From JBDWFY01 sp039976075 (GTDB taxonomy: Bacteria > Pseudomonadota > Alphaproteobacteria > Rhizobiales > Stappiaceae), in NCBI GenBank assembly GCA_039976075.1, contig JBDWFY010000009.1, positions 434,001 through 498,000 of the forward strand: a DNA stretch of 64,000 nt. The letters are read 5' to 3'. The notes below the pieces were generated by a model. That model ran no database searches. It saw nothing but the letters and a program-made list of their open reading frames with translations, and was not told where the DNA came from. The position numbers and the translations under genes are program-made. Shown here piece by piece: positions 24,449-34,800 of this stretch. Each line of letters begins with the position of its first letter. Position 1 is the first letter of the stretch.

Positions 24449-25477
24449 ATGATGAAGGCGCTGGTAAAAGCCAAAGCTGAACCAGGCATATGGATGGAAC
24501 ATGTGCCGGTGCCCGAGCCGGGGCCCACCGACGTTCTGATAAAGGTAAAAAAATCAGCGATCTGCGGTACGGATGTGCATATTTACAATTGGGATGCCTG
24601 GGCTCAGCAAACCGTTCCCGTGCCAATGGTTGTGGGCCATGAGTTCAGCGGCGTCATTGCAGAAGTTGGGTCCGCCGTCACAAAATATCAACCCGGACAA
24701 CGTGTATCGGGAGAGGGGCATATCGTCTGCGGAGCGTGTCGTAACTGCCGTGCTGGCAGGGGGCATTTATGCCGAAACACGAAGGGCGTCGGGGTTGATC
24801 GCCCTGGTTCATTTGGGGAATTCCTCTGTATCCCCGAACATAATGTGTTTGCTTTACCTGATGATGTGCCTGACGAGATAGCCGCGATCTTCGATCCGTT
24901 TGGCAATGCCGTTCATACGGCGTTGAGCTACGATCTGATCGGCGAGGATGTTCTTGTGACCGGCGCAGGACCGATAGGGATCATGGCTGCGCTGGTGGCG
25001 CAGGCCGTGGGCGCGAGAAAAGTTGTCATTACCGATATAAATCCGGTTCGGCTGGATTTGGCGCAACATGTCGGGGTGCAGAATGTCGTCAATGCACTTG
25101 AGGAAAGTCTGCAGGACGTTATGGCCCGCATCGGCATGAATGAGGGTTTTGACGTAGGGCTTGAAATGTCCGGTGCAGCACCCGCCTTTCGGGATATGAT
25201 CGACGTCATGAACAATGGCGGGAAGATCGCCATACTCGGGATCGCGCCAACTGGTTTTGAAATTGACTGGAACAAGGTCATATTCAAGATGCTGACGCTG
25301 AAGGGCATTTATGGCCGGGAAATGTTTGAAACCTGGTACAAGATGACAACTCTCGTGCAGGGCAGGCTCGATCTGTCTCCGCTCATTACGCACCGCCTGT
25401 CCATCGATGATTTTCAGACTGGATTTGACGCAATGTGTAGTGGTTCTTCAGGAAAAGTGGTTCTCGACTGGTCCTGA
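24449..25477 (+). CDS. tdh: L-threonine 3-dehydrogenase
   Basis: A 342-residue zinc alcohol-dehydrogenase-family enzyme oxidising threonine to 2-amino-3-ketobutyrate with NAD. The catalytic zinc ligand C39 (AICGTDVHIYN), the HE pair in VVGHEF, a four-cysteine structural zinc site (CGACRNCRAGRGHLC) and the Rossmann GAGPIG are all present. The sequence follows E. coli Tdh throughout. ATGs at 24449 and 24452 and a GTG at 24440 (with AAGGGG upstream) are all possible starts. It is second in the kbl-tdh pair. Confidence 0.94.
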   Translation: MMKALVKAKAEPGIWMEHVPVPEPGPTDVLIKVKKSAICGTDVHIYNWDAWAQQTVPVPMVVGHEFSGVIAEVGSAVTKYQPGQRVSGEGHIVCGACRNCRAGRGHLCRNTKGVGVDRPGSFGEFLCIPEHNVFALPDDVPDEIAAIFDPFGNAVHTALSYDLIGEDVLVTGAGPIGIMAALVAQAVGARKVVITDINPVRLDLAQHVGVQNVVNALEESLQDVMARIGMNEGFDVGLEMSGAAPAFRDMIDVMNNGGKIAILGIAPTGFEIDWNKVIFKMLTLKGIYGREMFETWYKMTTLVQGRLDLSPLITHRLSIDDFQTGFDAMCSGSSGKVVLDWS

Positions 25478-25652
25478 ATCGGGCCGCATCGGGTGGCAGA
25501 TAGCTTAGAGATTGGTACGGAAAATCGATTGAATTTTCACGTGCATTCCTCGGTCCTGTACGGCCTCGGTCATTAATCATTGTTATAAAATACAAGTATT
25601 ACCTGCATTTTGTGATTTTCAACTAGCTAAAAATGCGTTTTGATGCGGATGA

Positions 25653-25740
25653 GAGTCGAATAGACTCACAAAGGATTGGCTGGGCAGTAATGCCCGGGGC
25701 GAGTAAAAATGTGGAACCTGCTGTTTAAACAGGTGGTGGA
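25653..25740 (+). promoter_or_regulatory. Structured leader ahead of the GbdR-like regulator
   Basis: Three hairpins follow each other. GAGTC / GACTC occupies 25653-25667. A 7-bp stem capped by a GTAA (GNRA-type) loop lies at 25680-25697. ACCTG / CAGGT lies at 25716-25734, containing the 12-bp palindrome CTGTTTAAACAG. The third ends just before the purine-rich ribosome site at 25733-25741, so it could mask it. It matches no riboswitch consensus that I can recall. Confidence 0.4.
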
Positions 25741-25752
25741 GCGAAGCATTGA

Positions 25753-26805
25753 ATGTCCGAACAACATCTGCATAGCGATGTAAAAAGGCTGGCCTTTGTG
25801 CTGTTGCCGAACTTTTCGCTCATGCCCTACGTGTCCCTGATCGAACCAATGCGGATTGCCAACCGGGTTGCAGGCAAAGCTCTCTATGAGTGGGGCACCT
25901 ATTCTCTTGATGGCAATCCCGTATCCGCCAGTATCGGTTCGACGACGGCTGTCGATGGTTCACTCTCCAATATGGGAGAAGCCGATATCACACTTGTCTG
26001 TGCGGGTATTGATGTCGAAAGAGGTCCGATAAGCCGGGAACTGGGCGGAATATTGCGCAAAAATGCATCGCGCGGCAAAGGGATCGGCTCCGTTTGCACG
26101 GGTGCATATGTTTTGGCGAAGTATGATCTCCTGTCTGGGTACCGTTGCACGATCCACTGGGAAAACCTTCGGTCATTTCGGGAGGATTATCCCCACATCG
26201 AGGTTACGTCGGACATTTATGAAATAGACCGCAATCGATACACCTGCGCCGGAGGGACGGCGGCACTGGATATGATGCTGGGACTCATTGCGCTTCATCA
26301 TGGTGTCAATATTGCCCGTGAGACAGCCGAAATTCTCATGCATCATCATATCCGGTCAGGGGAGGAGACCCAGCGCTTTGATCTTGAAGCCCGCCTCGGT
26401 GTAACCAATCCCAAAGTGCTGGAAGCCATCGGCATGATGGACAAGCATATTGAAGATCCGCTGAGTTGCCAGCAACTCGCCATGACCGTGGAAGTTTCTC
26501 CACGGCAGCTTGAACGCCTGTTTCGCCGATACTTCAGCTGCACTCCGGGACAATATTATTTACGTATGCGGCTCGAAGTGGCGCGCGACCTTCTCAGACG
26601 CACCAGTCGACCGATACTGGACATAGCGATCGCCTGCGGTTTTGCATCAACCTCCCATTTCACCAAGTGCTACCGGGAAAGGTATCGCTGTACGCCCACG
26701 GAAGAGCGGCAATCCTATTTCTGGTCAAAACAGGAAAAGATAGAAAAAGGTGCATCAGGTACTGCAGTAGCCGGACCCATCACGACGGGTGTTGGAGCGA
26801 AATAA
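25753..26805 (+). CDS. GlxA/GbdR-like transcriptional regulator (GATase1-AraC)
   Basis: A 350-residue regulator with an N-terminal class-I glutamine-amidotransferase-like domain (about residues 10-190, with SVCTGAY at the nucleophile elbow) and a C-terminal AraC helix-turn-helix (about 220-315). The QRFDLEARLGV linker and overall layout resemble GbdR, the glycine-betaine and dimethylglycine-responsive activator of Pseudomonas. Its place just upstream of fhs, soxBDAG, betC and the betaine-type genes fits control of methylated-amine breakdown. No target sites were identified. The structured leader before it may regulate its translation. Confidence 0.82.
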   Translation: MSEQHLHSDVKRLAFVLLPNFSLMPYVSLIEPMRIANRVAGKALYEWGTYSLDGNPVSASIGSTTAVDGSLSNMGEADITLVCAGIDVERGPISRELGGILRKNASRGKGIGSVCTGAYVLAKYDLLSGYRCTIHWENLRSFREDYPHIEVTSDIYEIDRNRYTCAGGTAALDMMLGLIALHHGVNIARETAEILMHHHIRSGEETQRFDLEARLGVTNPKVLEAIGMMDKHIEDPLSCQQLAMTVEVSPRQLERLFRRYFSCTPGQYYLRMRLEVARDLLRRTSRPILDIAIACGFASTSHFTKCYRERYRCTPTEERQSYFWSKQEKIEKGASGTAVAGPITTGVGAK

Positions 26806-26939
26806 ATCCGATTTTGGCTCTGGTAACCATGGATGTTCGGTCGCAAAGTTCGTCACAATTCGGAATATGCTGCAGGATAAGAAAATCTGATGGCGACTAT
26901 TAATGATTCACGGTCTTAGTGGGAATAGTTTTGATTACG

Positions 26940-27007
26940 CTCTCTGATGAGAGAGAAAATCGTGGCGTCATCGACAGGGTTCGGAACCACCCATTCTGTC
27001 GGTGATG
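26940..27007 (+). promoter_or_regulatory. Structured leader ahead of fhs
   Basis: A CTCTC-TGAT-GAGAG hairpin (26940-26953) is followed by a 12-bp stem (26966-26977 with 26996-27007, two G-T pairs). That stem encloses the tight hairpin GGTTCGGAACC at 26978-26988. The stem ends 57 bases before the fhs ATG. A folate-type riboswitch is conceivable but I cannot match its consensus. Confidence 0.35.
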
Positions 27008-27064
27008 GTGCGCAGACTTGATAACCAACATTTTCCTCGCATACCCGGACGCGGGAGGTCCATA

Positions 27065-28735
27065 ATGAGTAGTGATATTGAAATCGCACGCGCGGCAAAA
27101 ATGCTGCCTATTGCCGAAGTTGGCAAAAAGCTGGATATTTCCGACGAAGCGCTTCAGCCCTTTGGGCATACGAAAGCTAAAATTTCATCGGACTTCATAA
27201 GCAGCCTGAGTGGCAGGGACGATGGGAAACTGATCTTGGTAACAGCCGTCAGCCCGACACCCGCAGGTGAAGGCAAGACAACGACGACCGTCGGTCTGGG
27301 TGATGGCCTGAACCGCATTGGGAAAAAAGCGACAATCTGTCTCCGTGAACCCTCCCTGGGCCCTTGTTTTGGGATGAAGGGCGGCGCGGCTGGGGGTGGA
27401 TATGCCCAGGTCGTGCCTATGGAAGACATCAATCTCCATTTCACCGGCGATTTTCATGCGATCACCTCGGCGCACAATTTGCTGTCTGCGATGATTGATA
27501 ACCATATCTACTGGGGCAATGCGCTTGATATTGACCAGCGCCGGGTGGTTTGGCGCCGCGTGCTTGATATGAACGATCGCGCGCTTCGCGAAATCGTTGC
27601 GTCACTCGGTGGCGTCTCAAATGGCTTCCCGCGCGAAGCCGGGTTCGACATTACCGTTGCTTCTGAAATCATGGCAATCCTTTGCCTGGCGACGGATCTT
27701 GCGGATCTTCAAAAGCGCCTTGGTGACATTATTGTTGCATACAGACGCGATCGCACGCCTGTCTATTGTCGTGACATCAAAGCCGATGGCGCCATGACTG
27801 TGCTGCTTAAAGAAGCAATGCAGCCAAACCTCGTCCAGACGCTCGAAAACAACCCGGCCTTCATTCATGGTGGCCCTTTTGCCAACATTGCCCATGGCTG
27901 TAACTCTGTGATCGCCACCAAGACGGCTTTGAAGCTTGCCGACTATGTTGTAACCGAAGCCGGCTTTGGCGCGGATCTAGGTGCGGAGAAATTCTTTGAC
28001 ATCAAATGCCGCAAGGCTGGATTGAAACCTAATGCAGCGGTAATTGTTGCGACAATCCGTGCGCTGAAAATGCATGGAGGTCTGGCAAAAGACCAACTCG
28101 CAACCGAAAATGTCGATGCGCTCAAAAAAGGGTGCGCGAACCTCGGCCGTCACATTGAAAATGTAAAGCAGTTCGGTGTGCCGGTGGTGGTGGCAGTTAA
28201 CCGGTTTGTGACCGATACCCAGGCTGAGTTCGAAACCATCAAGGCTTTTGCGGCAGAGCAGGGTGTAGAGGCGATTCTCTGTGAGCACTGGGCCAAGGGT
28301 TCAGAAGGAACCGAGGCGTTGGCTCGCAAGGTTGTCGACATGATCGACAATGGTGGAAGCCAGTTCGCACCTATCTATGATGACAGCTTGAGCCTTTGGG
28401 ATAAAATCCACACAATCGCCACGCGGATTTATCGCGCTGACGATGTCATGGCGGACAAGAAAATCCGCGATCAACTCAAGACATGGGAAGAGGCAGGTTA
28501 CGGACATCTGCCGGTCTGCATGGCCAAAACCCAATATTCTTTCTCAACGGACCCCAATTTGCGCGGTGCCCCAACCGGTCACACCGTTCCGGTGAGGGAA
28601 GTTCGACTTTCTGCAGGAGCCGGTTTCATTGTGGTCGTGACAGGCGCGATCATGACGATGCCCGGTCTGCCGCGTGTACCTTCGGCCGAAGCAATTGGTC
28701 TTGATGGAGACAATGAAATCGTGGGTCTATTCTGA
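27065..28735 (+). CDS. fhs: Formate-tetrahydrofolate ligase
   Basis: A 556-residue enzyme that makes 10-formyl-THF from formate, THF and ATP, or runs in reverse to recover ATP when C1 units are oxidised. The P-loop TPAGEGKTT is at residues 65-73, and EPSLGPCFGMKGGAAGGGY and CEHWAKG further on are diagnostic. GGGAGG sets ATG 27065. It lies 260 bp downstream of the GbdR-like gene, behind a structured leader, and is followed by a strong terminator. In this setting it probably processes methylene-THF-derived C1 units from sarcosine and dimethylglycine demethylation. Confidence 0.95.
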   Translation: MSSDIEIARAAKMLPIAEVGKKLDISDEALQPFGHTKAKISSDFISSLSGRDDGKLILVTAVSPTPAGEGKTTTTVGLGDGLNRIGKKATICLREPSLGPCFGMKGGAAGGGYAQVVPMEDINLHFTGDFHAITSAHNLLSAMIDNHIYWGNALDIDQRRVVWRRVLDMNDRALREIVASLGGVSNGFPREAGFDITVASEIMAILCLATDLADLQKRLGDIIVAYRRDRTPVYCRDIKADGAMTVLLKEAMQPNLVQTLENNPAFIHGGPFANIAHGCNSVIATKTALKLADYVVTEAGFGADLGAEKFFDIKCRKAGLKPNAAVIVATIRALKMHGGLAKDQLATENVDALKKGCANLGRHIENVKQFGVPVVVAVNRFVTDTQAEFETIKAFAAEQGVEAILCEHWAKGSEGTEALARKVVDMIDNGGSQFAPIYDDSLSLWDKIHTIATRIYRADDVMADKKIRDQLKTWEEAGYGHLPVCMAKTQYSFSTDPNLRGAPTGHTVPVREVRLSAGAGFIVVVTGAIMTMPGLPRVPSAEAIGLDGDNEIVGLF

Positions 28736-28761
28736 GACGGACCTGCTTATTGATGTGCCAG

Positions 28762-28791
28762 AAAAGGCGAGCCGTTGGCTCGCCTTTTTTT
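28762..28791. terminator. Bidirectional terminator between fhs and the cysteine-synthase-like gene
   Basis: A perfect 12-bp stem (28762-28773 with 28777-28788) and a 3-base loop are followed by a T-run. An A-run on the other side lets it serve both strands. It lies between the fhs stop (28735) and the stop of the minus-strand gene (28808). Confidence 0.9.
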
Positions 28792-28807
28792 GTTCAGGAC
28801 GTGGCGG

Positions 28808-29899
28808 TCAGAACTGCTTGAGACGCTCCAAATAGGGCGCGAGGTTCAGGCCTTGGGCTGCGATCCAGTCTTTGCTGTAGTAGCTGTGGAGATAACGCTC
28901 GCCGGGATCGCAAATCATGGTGACGATGCTCCCTGTTTCGCCCTTTGCCTTCATTTCTTCCAGTAAGGCGAGGGAGCCAAAGACATTGGTCCCGGTCGAG
29001 CCTCCGCATTTTCGTCCCAGCATAGTCTCCAGCCACCAAACCGTGGCGATCGATGCCGCGTCGGGAATACGCATCATCCGATCAATGACGTCGGGTTGGA
29101 ATGAGGGCTCGACACGCGGTCTGCCGATACCTTCAATGCGGGAGCCTATCGCTGAAGTCAGGCCCTCCTGTCGCGTTTTATAGTGGTCGTAGAAAACCGA
29201 ATTTTCCGGATCAACAACGCACAATTTTGTCACCTGATAGAGGGCGGGGGTGTAGCGCAGGTAGCGGCCGATGGTTGCCGAGGTGCCGCCGGTTCCTGCG
29301 CTGACAACAACCCAGTTGGGAATAGGATGAGTTTCCTTTTCCATCTGTGTGAACAGGCTCTCGGCGATGTTATTGCTGCCGCGCCAGTCTGTTGCACGTT
29401 CGGCATAGGTGAACTGGTCCATATAGTGACCATTCAGTTCCTTAGCCAAAGACTCAGCTTTTGCATAGATCGATGCAGGAGGTACTTTCTGACATTCGCC
29501 GCCATAGAACTCGATCTGGTCTATCTTCTCTTGTGCCGTGCTTTCTGGAACAACGGCGATGAAGCGCAACCCCAAAAGTCGGGCGAAATAGGCTTCGGAG
29601 ATTGCCGTGCTGCCAGAGGATGCCTCGATAATCGGTGTCGTTTTGGCGATTTTTCCGTTGCATAGACCATAGAGAAAAAGCGACCGGGCAAGCCTGTGTT
29701 TAAGACTTCCCGATGGGTGCGTGCTTTCGTCTTTCAGATAGAGCGATATTCCGGCAAATGAGGGGCGGTCGAGCTTGATCAGGTGGGTATCGGAGGAGCG
29801 ATTGTAATCTGCTGCTATTCGGTTGATCGCCTCACATGTCCAATTCCTGTCCAGACCCTGGGCAGAGAAACCGCTTACAGCGTTTGTCAGATCAAGCAT
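28808..29899 (-). CDS. PLP-dependent cysteine synthase / Cds1-like enzyme
   Basis: A 363-residue fold-type-II PLP protein of the cysteine synthase family. The PLP lysine is K67 (PSGSLKHR), and SSGSTAISEA and SAGTGGTSATIG form the phosphate and substrate loops. It is longer than CysK and resembles the mycobacterial Cds1 (cysteine desulfhydrase) group, so cysteine breakdown with hydrogen sulfide release is as likely as synthesis. The start is uncertain: the frame is open to 30004, but residues upstream of 29899 look non-coding. It shares the terminator with fhs. Confidence 0.75.
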   Translation of the reverse strand: MLDLTNAVSGFSAQGLDRNWTCEAINRIAADYNRSSDTHLIKLDRPSFAGISLYLKDESTHPSGSLKHRLARSLFLYGLCNGKIAKTTPIIEASSGSTAISEAYFARLLGLRFIAVVPESTAQEKIDQIEFYGGECQKVPPASIYAKAESLAKELNGHYMDQFTYAERATDWRGSNNIAESLFTQMEKETHPIPNWVVVSAGTGGTSATIGRYLRYTPALYQVTKLCVVDPENSVFYDHYKTRQEGLTSAIGSRIEGIGRPRVEPSFQPDVIDRMMRIPDAASIATVWWLETMLGRKCGGSTGTNVFGSLALLEEMKAKGETGSIVTMICDPGERYLHSYYSKDWIAAQGLNLAPYLERLKQF

Positions 29900-30085
29900 C
29901 GCATGTCGCCTATCGTTCCGGATACGCCATTTTCGTTTGCAAATGGCGCTTACATCTGTTTTCGCTTCTAGTTCTGCAACCTGCAGATCCTGCCTCAGAC
30001 ACATACCATTTTTGAGAAAAGATGGGTTTGAAAACTGCCGGTCGCGATGGTTTCAAACGAGTGATAAAATAACGGAGCGATTTTC

Positions 30086-31093
30086 ATGCGAACTGATCAC
30101 AACATCCCAAAGGGAAATCTGCATCGGTTAACAATTCAATCGGATGTGTTGAAATCAAACATGCTTGGAGATCCCGCAGAGCGTCAGACAAATGTGTATA
30201 TTCCACACGATCATGATGGGCAGGGACTTCCTCTGCTTGTTGATCTTGTGGGCTTCACAGCCGGTGGTCCTGCGCACACCAATTGGAAGAACTTTGGTGA
30301 AAACGTTCCCGAAAGGCTTGATCGATTAATCCATGAAAAGGCGTTGCCTCCGGTTGTCGTCGCATTTCCGGATTGTTTCACACGACTTGGCGGCAATCAG
30401 TATGTCAACTCACTGGCAATGGGTGAATGGGAGACATTTCTGACGGCAGAGATGGTTCCGGCGATCGAAGACAGGTTTGGCTGTGGAGGATCCGGAAAGC
30501 GCGGCGTTTTTGGCAAGTCTTCCGGAGGGTACGGCTCGATTATCCACGGTATGCGTCACTCCGATTTCTGGTCTGCGGCAGCGTGTCACTCAGGAGACAT
30601 GGCATTCGAACTTTGTTATTTGCCCGATATGCCTAATGTTTTGCGCACGCTTGCGAGAAAAGACGGATCGATCGAAAAGTTCATCACGGACTTTGAAGCC
30701 GGACCGAAATTCGGTGGCGGTGATATGCATATTCTGATGACGTTGGCGATGGCCGCAAGTTATGATCCGGATCCGGACGCATTTTGCGGAATTCGTTTGC
30801 CCGTTGACATGGAGACTTGCGAACTCGACCAAGTGCTGTGGGCGAATTGGTTGAAATGGGATCCGGTTTTGATGGCCGATGCCCACGCGGACAATCTCAA
30901 AAATTTAAAGGCGCTGTGGATCGATTGCGGCCGGGTCGATCAGTATAATCTGGTTTACGGCGCCCGGCGCCTGCATCGTAAACTGGAGGCTGCGGGTGTT
31001 GAACACGTCTACGAGGAATTTGACGACAATCACAGCTCCATCGATTACCGCATGGATCAAAGTCTGCCCTTTTTGGCTAAAGCACTCAGCTAG
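30086..31093 (+). CDS. Alpha/beta-hydrolase esterase (esterase D / enterochelin esterase-like)
   Basis: A 335-residue hydrolase with the nucleophile in GKSSGGYG (Ser145 of the G-x-S-x-G pattern), a late aspartate in WIDCGRVD and a histidine in DDNHSSIDYR. It belongs to the broad family containing S-formylglutathione hydrolases and enterochelin esterases. In a one-carbon neighbourhood a role with formyl thioesters is tempting. However, the sequence departs from FghA in length and motif, so no substrate is assigned. It has its own short upstream region with CGGAGCG before ATG, and converges on soxG. Confidence 0.72.
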   Translation: MRTDHNIPKGNLHRLTIQSDVLKSNMLGDPAERQTNVYIPHDHDGQGLPLLVDLVGFTAGGPAHTNWKNFGENVPERLDRLIHEKALPPVVVAFPDCFTRLGGNQYVNSLAMGEWETFLTAEMVPAIEDRFGCGGSGKRGVFGKSSGGYGSIIHGMRHSDFWSAAACHSGDMAFELCYLPDMPNVLRTLARKDGSIEKFITDFEAGPKFGGGDMHILMTLAMAASYDPDPDAFCGIRLPVDMETCELDQVLWANWLKWDPVLMADAHADNLKNLKALWIDCGRVDQYNLVYGARRLHRKLEAAGVEHVYEEFDDNHSSIDYRMDQSLPFLAKALS

Positions 31094-31225
31094 CGTATTT
31101 TGCACGACCGTTGGATCGTGTGAAATGCGCCACGCCTTTGTTTAATAGCGTATCCTTATCGCAAAGGTGCTCAACCATTTTCCGAAACATTCTCCGGGAT
31201 CGGTGCCTGACGATCGACTGCTGTT

Positions 31226-31834
31226 CTACTCGTAATACTCTCGCATCGCTTCAAGCAGAAAACCGGCAAGATAGTGGGCGAAAGAGTTACGCACATAGAG
31301 CTGGAATTCTGGCTGATTGTCAGCTGTCATTGCCAGCAGCACCTGTGTCCGTCCTACAAGCGTCTGAGCGCATTGTCCCGGTTCGAATGTGCGCGGGTGC
31401 AGGTCGAATGCGCAGGTCTTGTTCAACACATTCCATGACTTTGCACCGGATAAGGTCAGACATGTCCGGTTGTCCGAAACATCGACGACCGAAACATGCT
31501 GTCCTTCTGTTGCCAGCTCCAGTTCTTTGACGATTCGGGGGGCTTCACCATCCGGGGCTGTCAAAAACCATTCAGACGGGCCCATCCAGAACAGCCGTCG
31601 GGCATCGTCTTCGACAAAATTGTTTGCAAGCCGCGGCAATTCCAGTCCGGTTTGTCTTTGGACTGCATGAAAGAAATCTGCATTATCTGACTTGGCGCGC
31701 AAAGTAATCTGACTGGCAAGCGGGGCTTCTCGCAATGCCACTTTCCGGCACGTTGCCGCTAGCAGCGTATCGGAGATGTCAGCAAGCGGCGTTTGAGCAC
31801 CGTTGGCGTTGGTAAAGGAGAATTCATCCGTCAC
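31226..31834 (-). CDS. soxG: Sarcosine oxidase gamma subunit
   Basis: A 202-residue small subunit of heterotetrameric sarcosine oxidase, structurally related to glycine cleavage T-protein fragments. GTG 31834 is chosen. It overlaps the soxA stop (GTGACGGATGA) and is preceded by AAGGAG. A longer frame to 31921 would run within soxA. It is the last gene of soxBDAG, ending about 130 bp from the convergent esterase gene. Confidence 0.9.
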   Translation of the reverse strand: MTDEFSFTNANGAQTPLADISDTLLAATCRKVALREAPLASQITLRAKSDNADFFHAVQRQTGLELPRLANNFVEDDARRLFWMGPSEWFLTAPDGEAPRIVKELELATEGQHVSVVDVSDNRTCLTLSGAKSWNVLNKTCAFDLHPRTFEPGQCAQTLVGRTQVLLAMTADNQPEFQLYVRNSFAHYLAGFLLEAMREYYE

Positions 31835-34800
31835 GGCGAGCACTCTCCTTGTCGTAGAAAATAGGCGCGACAACTTTGACCTTATGTGATTTGCCAAGCG
31901 ACCAGGCGGTAAGATTTTCACCGATGCGTTGCGGGCCGCCTTTAACCACGGCCAGCGCTATGGAGTGGCCAAGCGCTTCACTCCAGTAACTCGATGTCAC
32001 GTGGCCGAGCATCGAGATCGGTTTTGGCGCGGTTTCGTCAGCAATAATCTGAGCGCCTTCATCAAGGACGTCATGGGGATTTTCCGTCAGCAGACCGACA
32101 AGTTGCTTTCGATCCTTTTTGGTGGTGTCCAGACGGCTGAACGACCGTTTTCCGACGAAGTCCTTTTTCTTCTTCGAAACGATCCAGTCCATTCCCAAAT
32201 CCAGCGGTGTTTGGGTCGCATCGGTGTCTTGGCCGACAATGATAAACCCTTTTTCCGCCCTCAACACATGCATCGTCTCAGTACCGTAGGGCGTAATGCC
32301 GTAAGCCTCACCTGCCGCCATGACGGCGTCCCAGACAGCGCGTCCGTAGCGGCTGGGAACATTGATTTCGAAAGAGAGCTCCCCGGTGAAGGAAATTCGA
32401 AATATTCTTGCCTGGCATGATGCGAGCGCAACATCCTGAAAAGTCATGAACGGGAACGCATCATTGGACCAATCATGGTGGGGATTGAGTTTTTCCATCA
32501 CAAGACGGGCTTTGGGACCAGCCACTGAAATAGTTGCCCACTGCTCCGTAACTGAAGTTAGCCAGACATCCAGATCGGGCCATTCGGTCTGAAGATAATC
32601 TTCAAGGCGTTCATAAACCGTGGCCGCACCACCGGTTGTGGTGGTCATGTGAAAATGGTGTTCGCCAAGCCGCGCTGTGACGCCGTCATCGTAGACCATG
32701 CCGTCTTCGCCGCACATCAGTCCGTAGCGACAGGATCCGACCGGCAAATTAATCCAGGCATTTGTATAGACACGGTTCAGAAACTCTGCGGCGTCCTTTC
32801 CCCGAACATCGATTTTACCCAGGGTTGTTGCATCAAGCACGCCAACACCATTCCGTACCGCCAGACATTCCCGATTGACCGCTTGCAGCATGTCCTCGCC
32901 AGCTTTTGGGAAATATCGAGGGCGTTTCCACTGGCCGACATCTTCAAATACCGCCTCTTGTTCGCAATGCCAGTCATGCATGGGTGTTCGACGCACGGGA
33001 TCGGAAAAATCGCCCAGTTCCCGGCCGGCCAGAGCGCCGAAAGTGACCGAAGTGTAGGGTGGGCGAAACGTGGTTGTTCCTGTTTCAGGTATGGTTTTCT
33101 TGTTTGTCTGCGCAAGAATGGCGAGACCATTGATATTGCCGGTTTTGCCCTGATCTGTGCCAAAGCCAGTCAGAGTGTATCTTTTCATGTGTTCAACGGA
33201 ACGAAAGCCTTCACGGGAGGCGAGTTTTATATCGGCTGCGGTTGAGTCGTTCTGAAAATCGACGAAATGTTTGGCACTGCCATGGCCGATTTCTTTTTCT
33301 CCGGGCACCAGCCAGCAGGGAGTTGGATAATCAACCGTTGCCTCGTCAGTGTCCGCCTCGCTCATATCAAGCCCTGCACCAAATCCAGCAAGATTGGCAG
33401 CCTGCATGCCCGCTTCAATACCGGTCGTCAGACATTTGGCAATGGAAAAATCACCATTGGCACCGCCAACGGAAACTGCATCTTGTGGGCAATGATCAGG
33501 AATGAAGCAGGCTTTTTCATCCACATAACGGAGTTTACCCTGCGCCTGCGAATGCAGATGCACGACCGGACTCCAGCCACCGGAAGTCATCAGCAGGTCG
33601 CAGGGGATAGAGGTGCGCGCACCGGTGACGTTCGTACCGTCAAAGGGCATTATATCGACACCGGTGACCCTTTTCTTGCCGTGAGTTGCGACGATTGCCT
33701 GACCTGTCTGCAGCGGGATGCCGCACTCCTTGATCAGATCCACGAGCTTGCCTGTTGGCGCCGGCCTGATGTCGACAACGGCTTCTACTTTTCCACCGGC
33801 ATTGTGAAAATCAAGTGCCGCTTCATACGCACGGTCGTTGTTGGTGAAGAGAACTGCACGCGATCCGGATAAAACGCCAAACCGGTTGACATAACTTTTG
33901 ACAGCTTCGGCAAGCATGGTGCCGGGGCGGTCATTGTCAGCGAAAACAAGGGGGCGTTCATGACTTCCGGTTGCCAGAACGACCTGTTCAGCGCGTATGT
34001 GCCAAATCCGTTGTTTTGGCTTGGCCGGTGTCGAGGGCAGGCCCAGATGATCGCGTCGCCTTTCAATGGCGACCAGGTAATTCTGATCGTAATAACCGAA
34101 TATGGTTGTCCGGTGCAGTGTGGTGACTTCCGGCTCCGCTTTCAGCGCTGCAACTTGTTCGTTCACCCAGGTGAGTGCTTTTTTGCCATTAATCTGACGC
34201 TTGAGAGAAAGCAGGCAACCGCCAAACTCGCTTTGTTCATCGGCGATAATCACGCGCGCGCCCGAAGAGGCCGCTGCACGAGCAGCAGCAAGGCCAGCCG
34301 GGCCGGCTCCGACAACCAGCACATCGCAATAGACATGCATCTGATCATAGAAATCCGGATCAGGACCGGGAGGCGCTTTACCCCAACCGGCCGCCTTGCG
34401 GATCATTGGTTCATAAAATTTGTGCCACAGGTTCGGCGAACTCATCATGGTCTTGTAGTAGAACCCGGCGGGAAACAGTTTATGGAACATGCCGTTAACG
34501 GCTTGCACATCGAAATTGATCGATGGCCAGCAATTCACGCTGGTTGCGGTCAATCCATCGAATAATTCAACTTGCGTCGCCTTGAGGTTTGGCTCTGTTC
34601 TGTTTCCCGTGTCCAGCTGCACCATGGCATTGGGTTCTTCAGCTCCGGCTGTCATGATGCCGCGTGGGCGATGATATTTGAAGGAGCGGGCAACGAGATG
34701 AACACCGTTGGCCAGCAATGCTGACGCCAGCGTGTCCCCTTCATAGCCCTGATAATCCTTGCCATTAAAGGAGAAGCCAATCGGCCTGTCGCGATGTATT

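Noticed and set aside
25653..25740. Glycine, SAM-II or guanidine riboswitch in front of the GbdR-like gene
   Set aside because: The hairpins do not match the conserved cores of these classes as I know them. It is kept only as an unassigned structured leader.
30086..31093. S-formylglutathione hydrolase of the formaldehyde pathway
   Set aside because: The active-site motif and length differ from FghA, and no glutathione-dependent formaldehyde dehydrogenase is nearby. It is called only as an esterase-like hydrolase.
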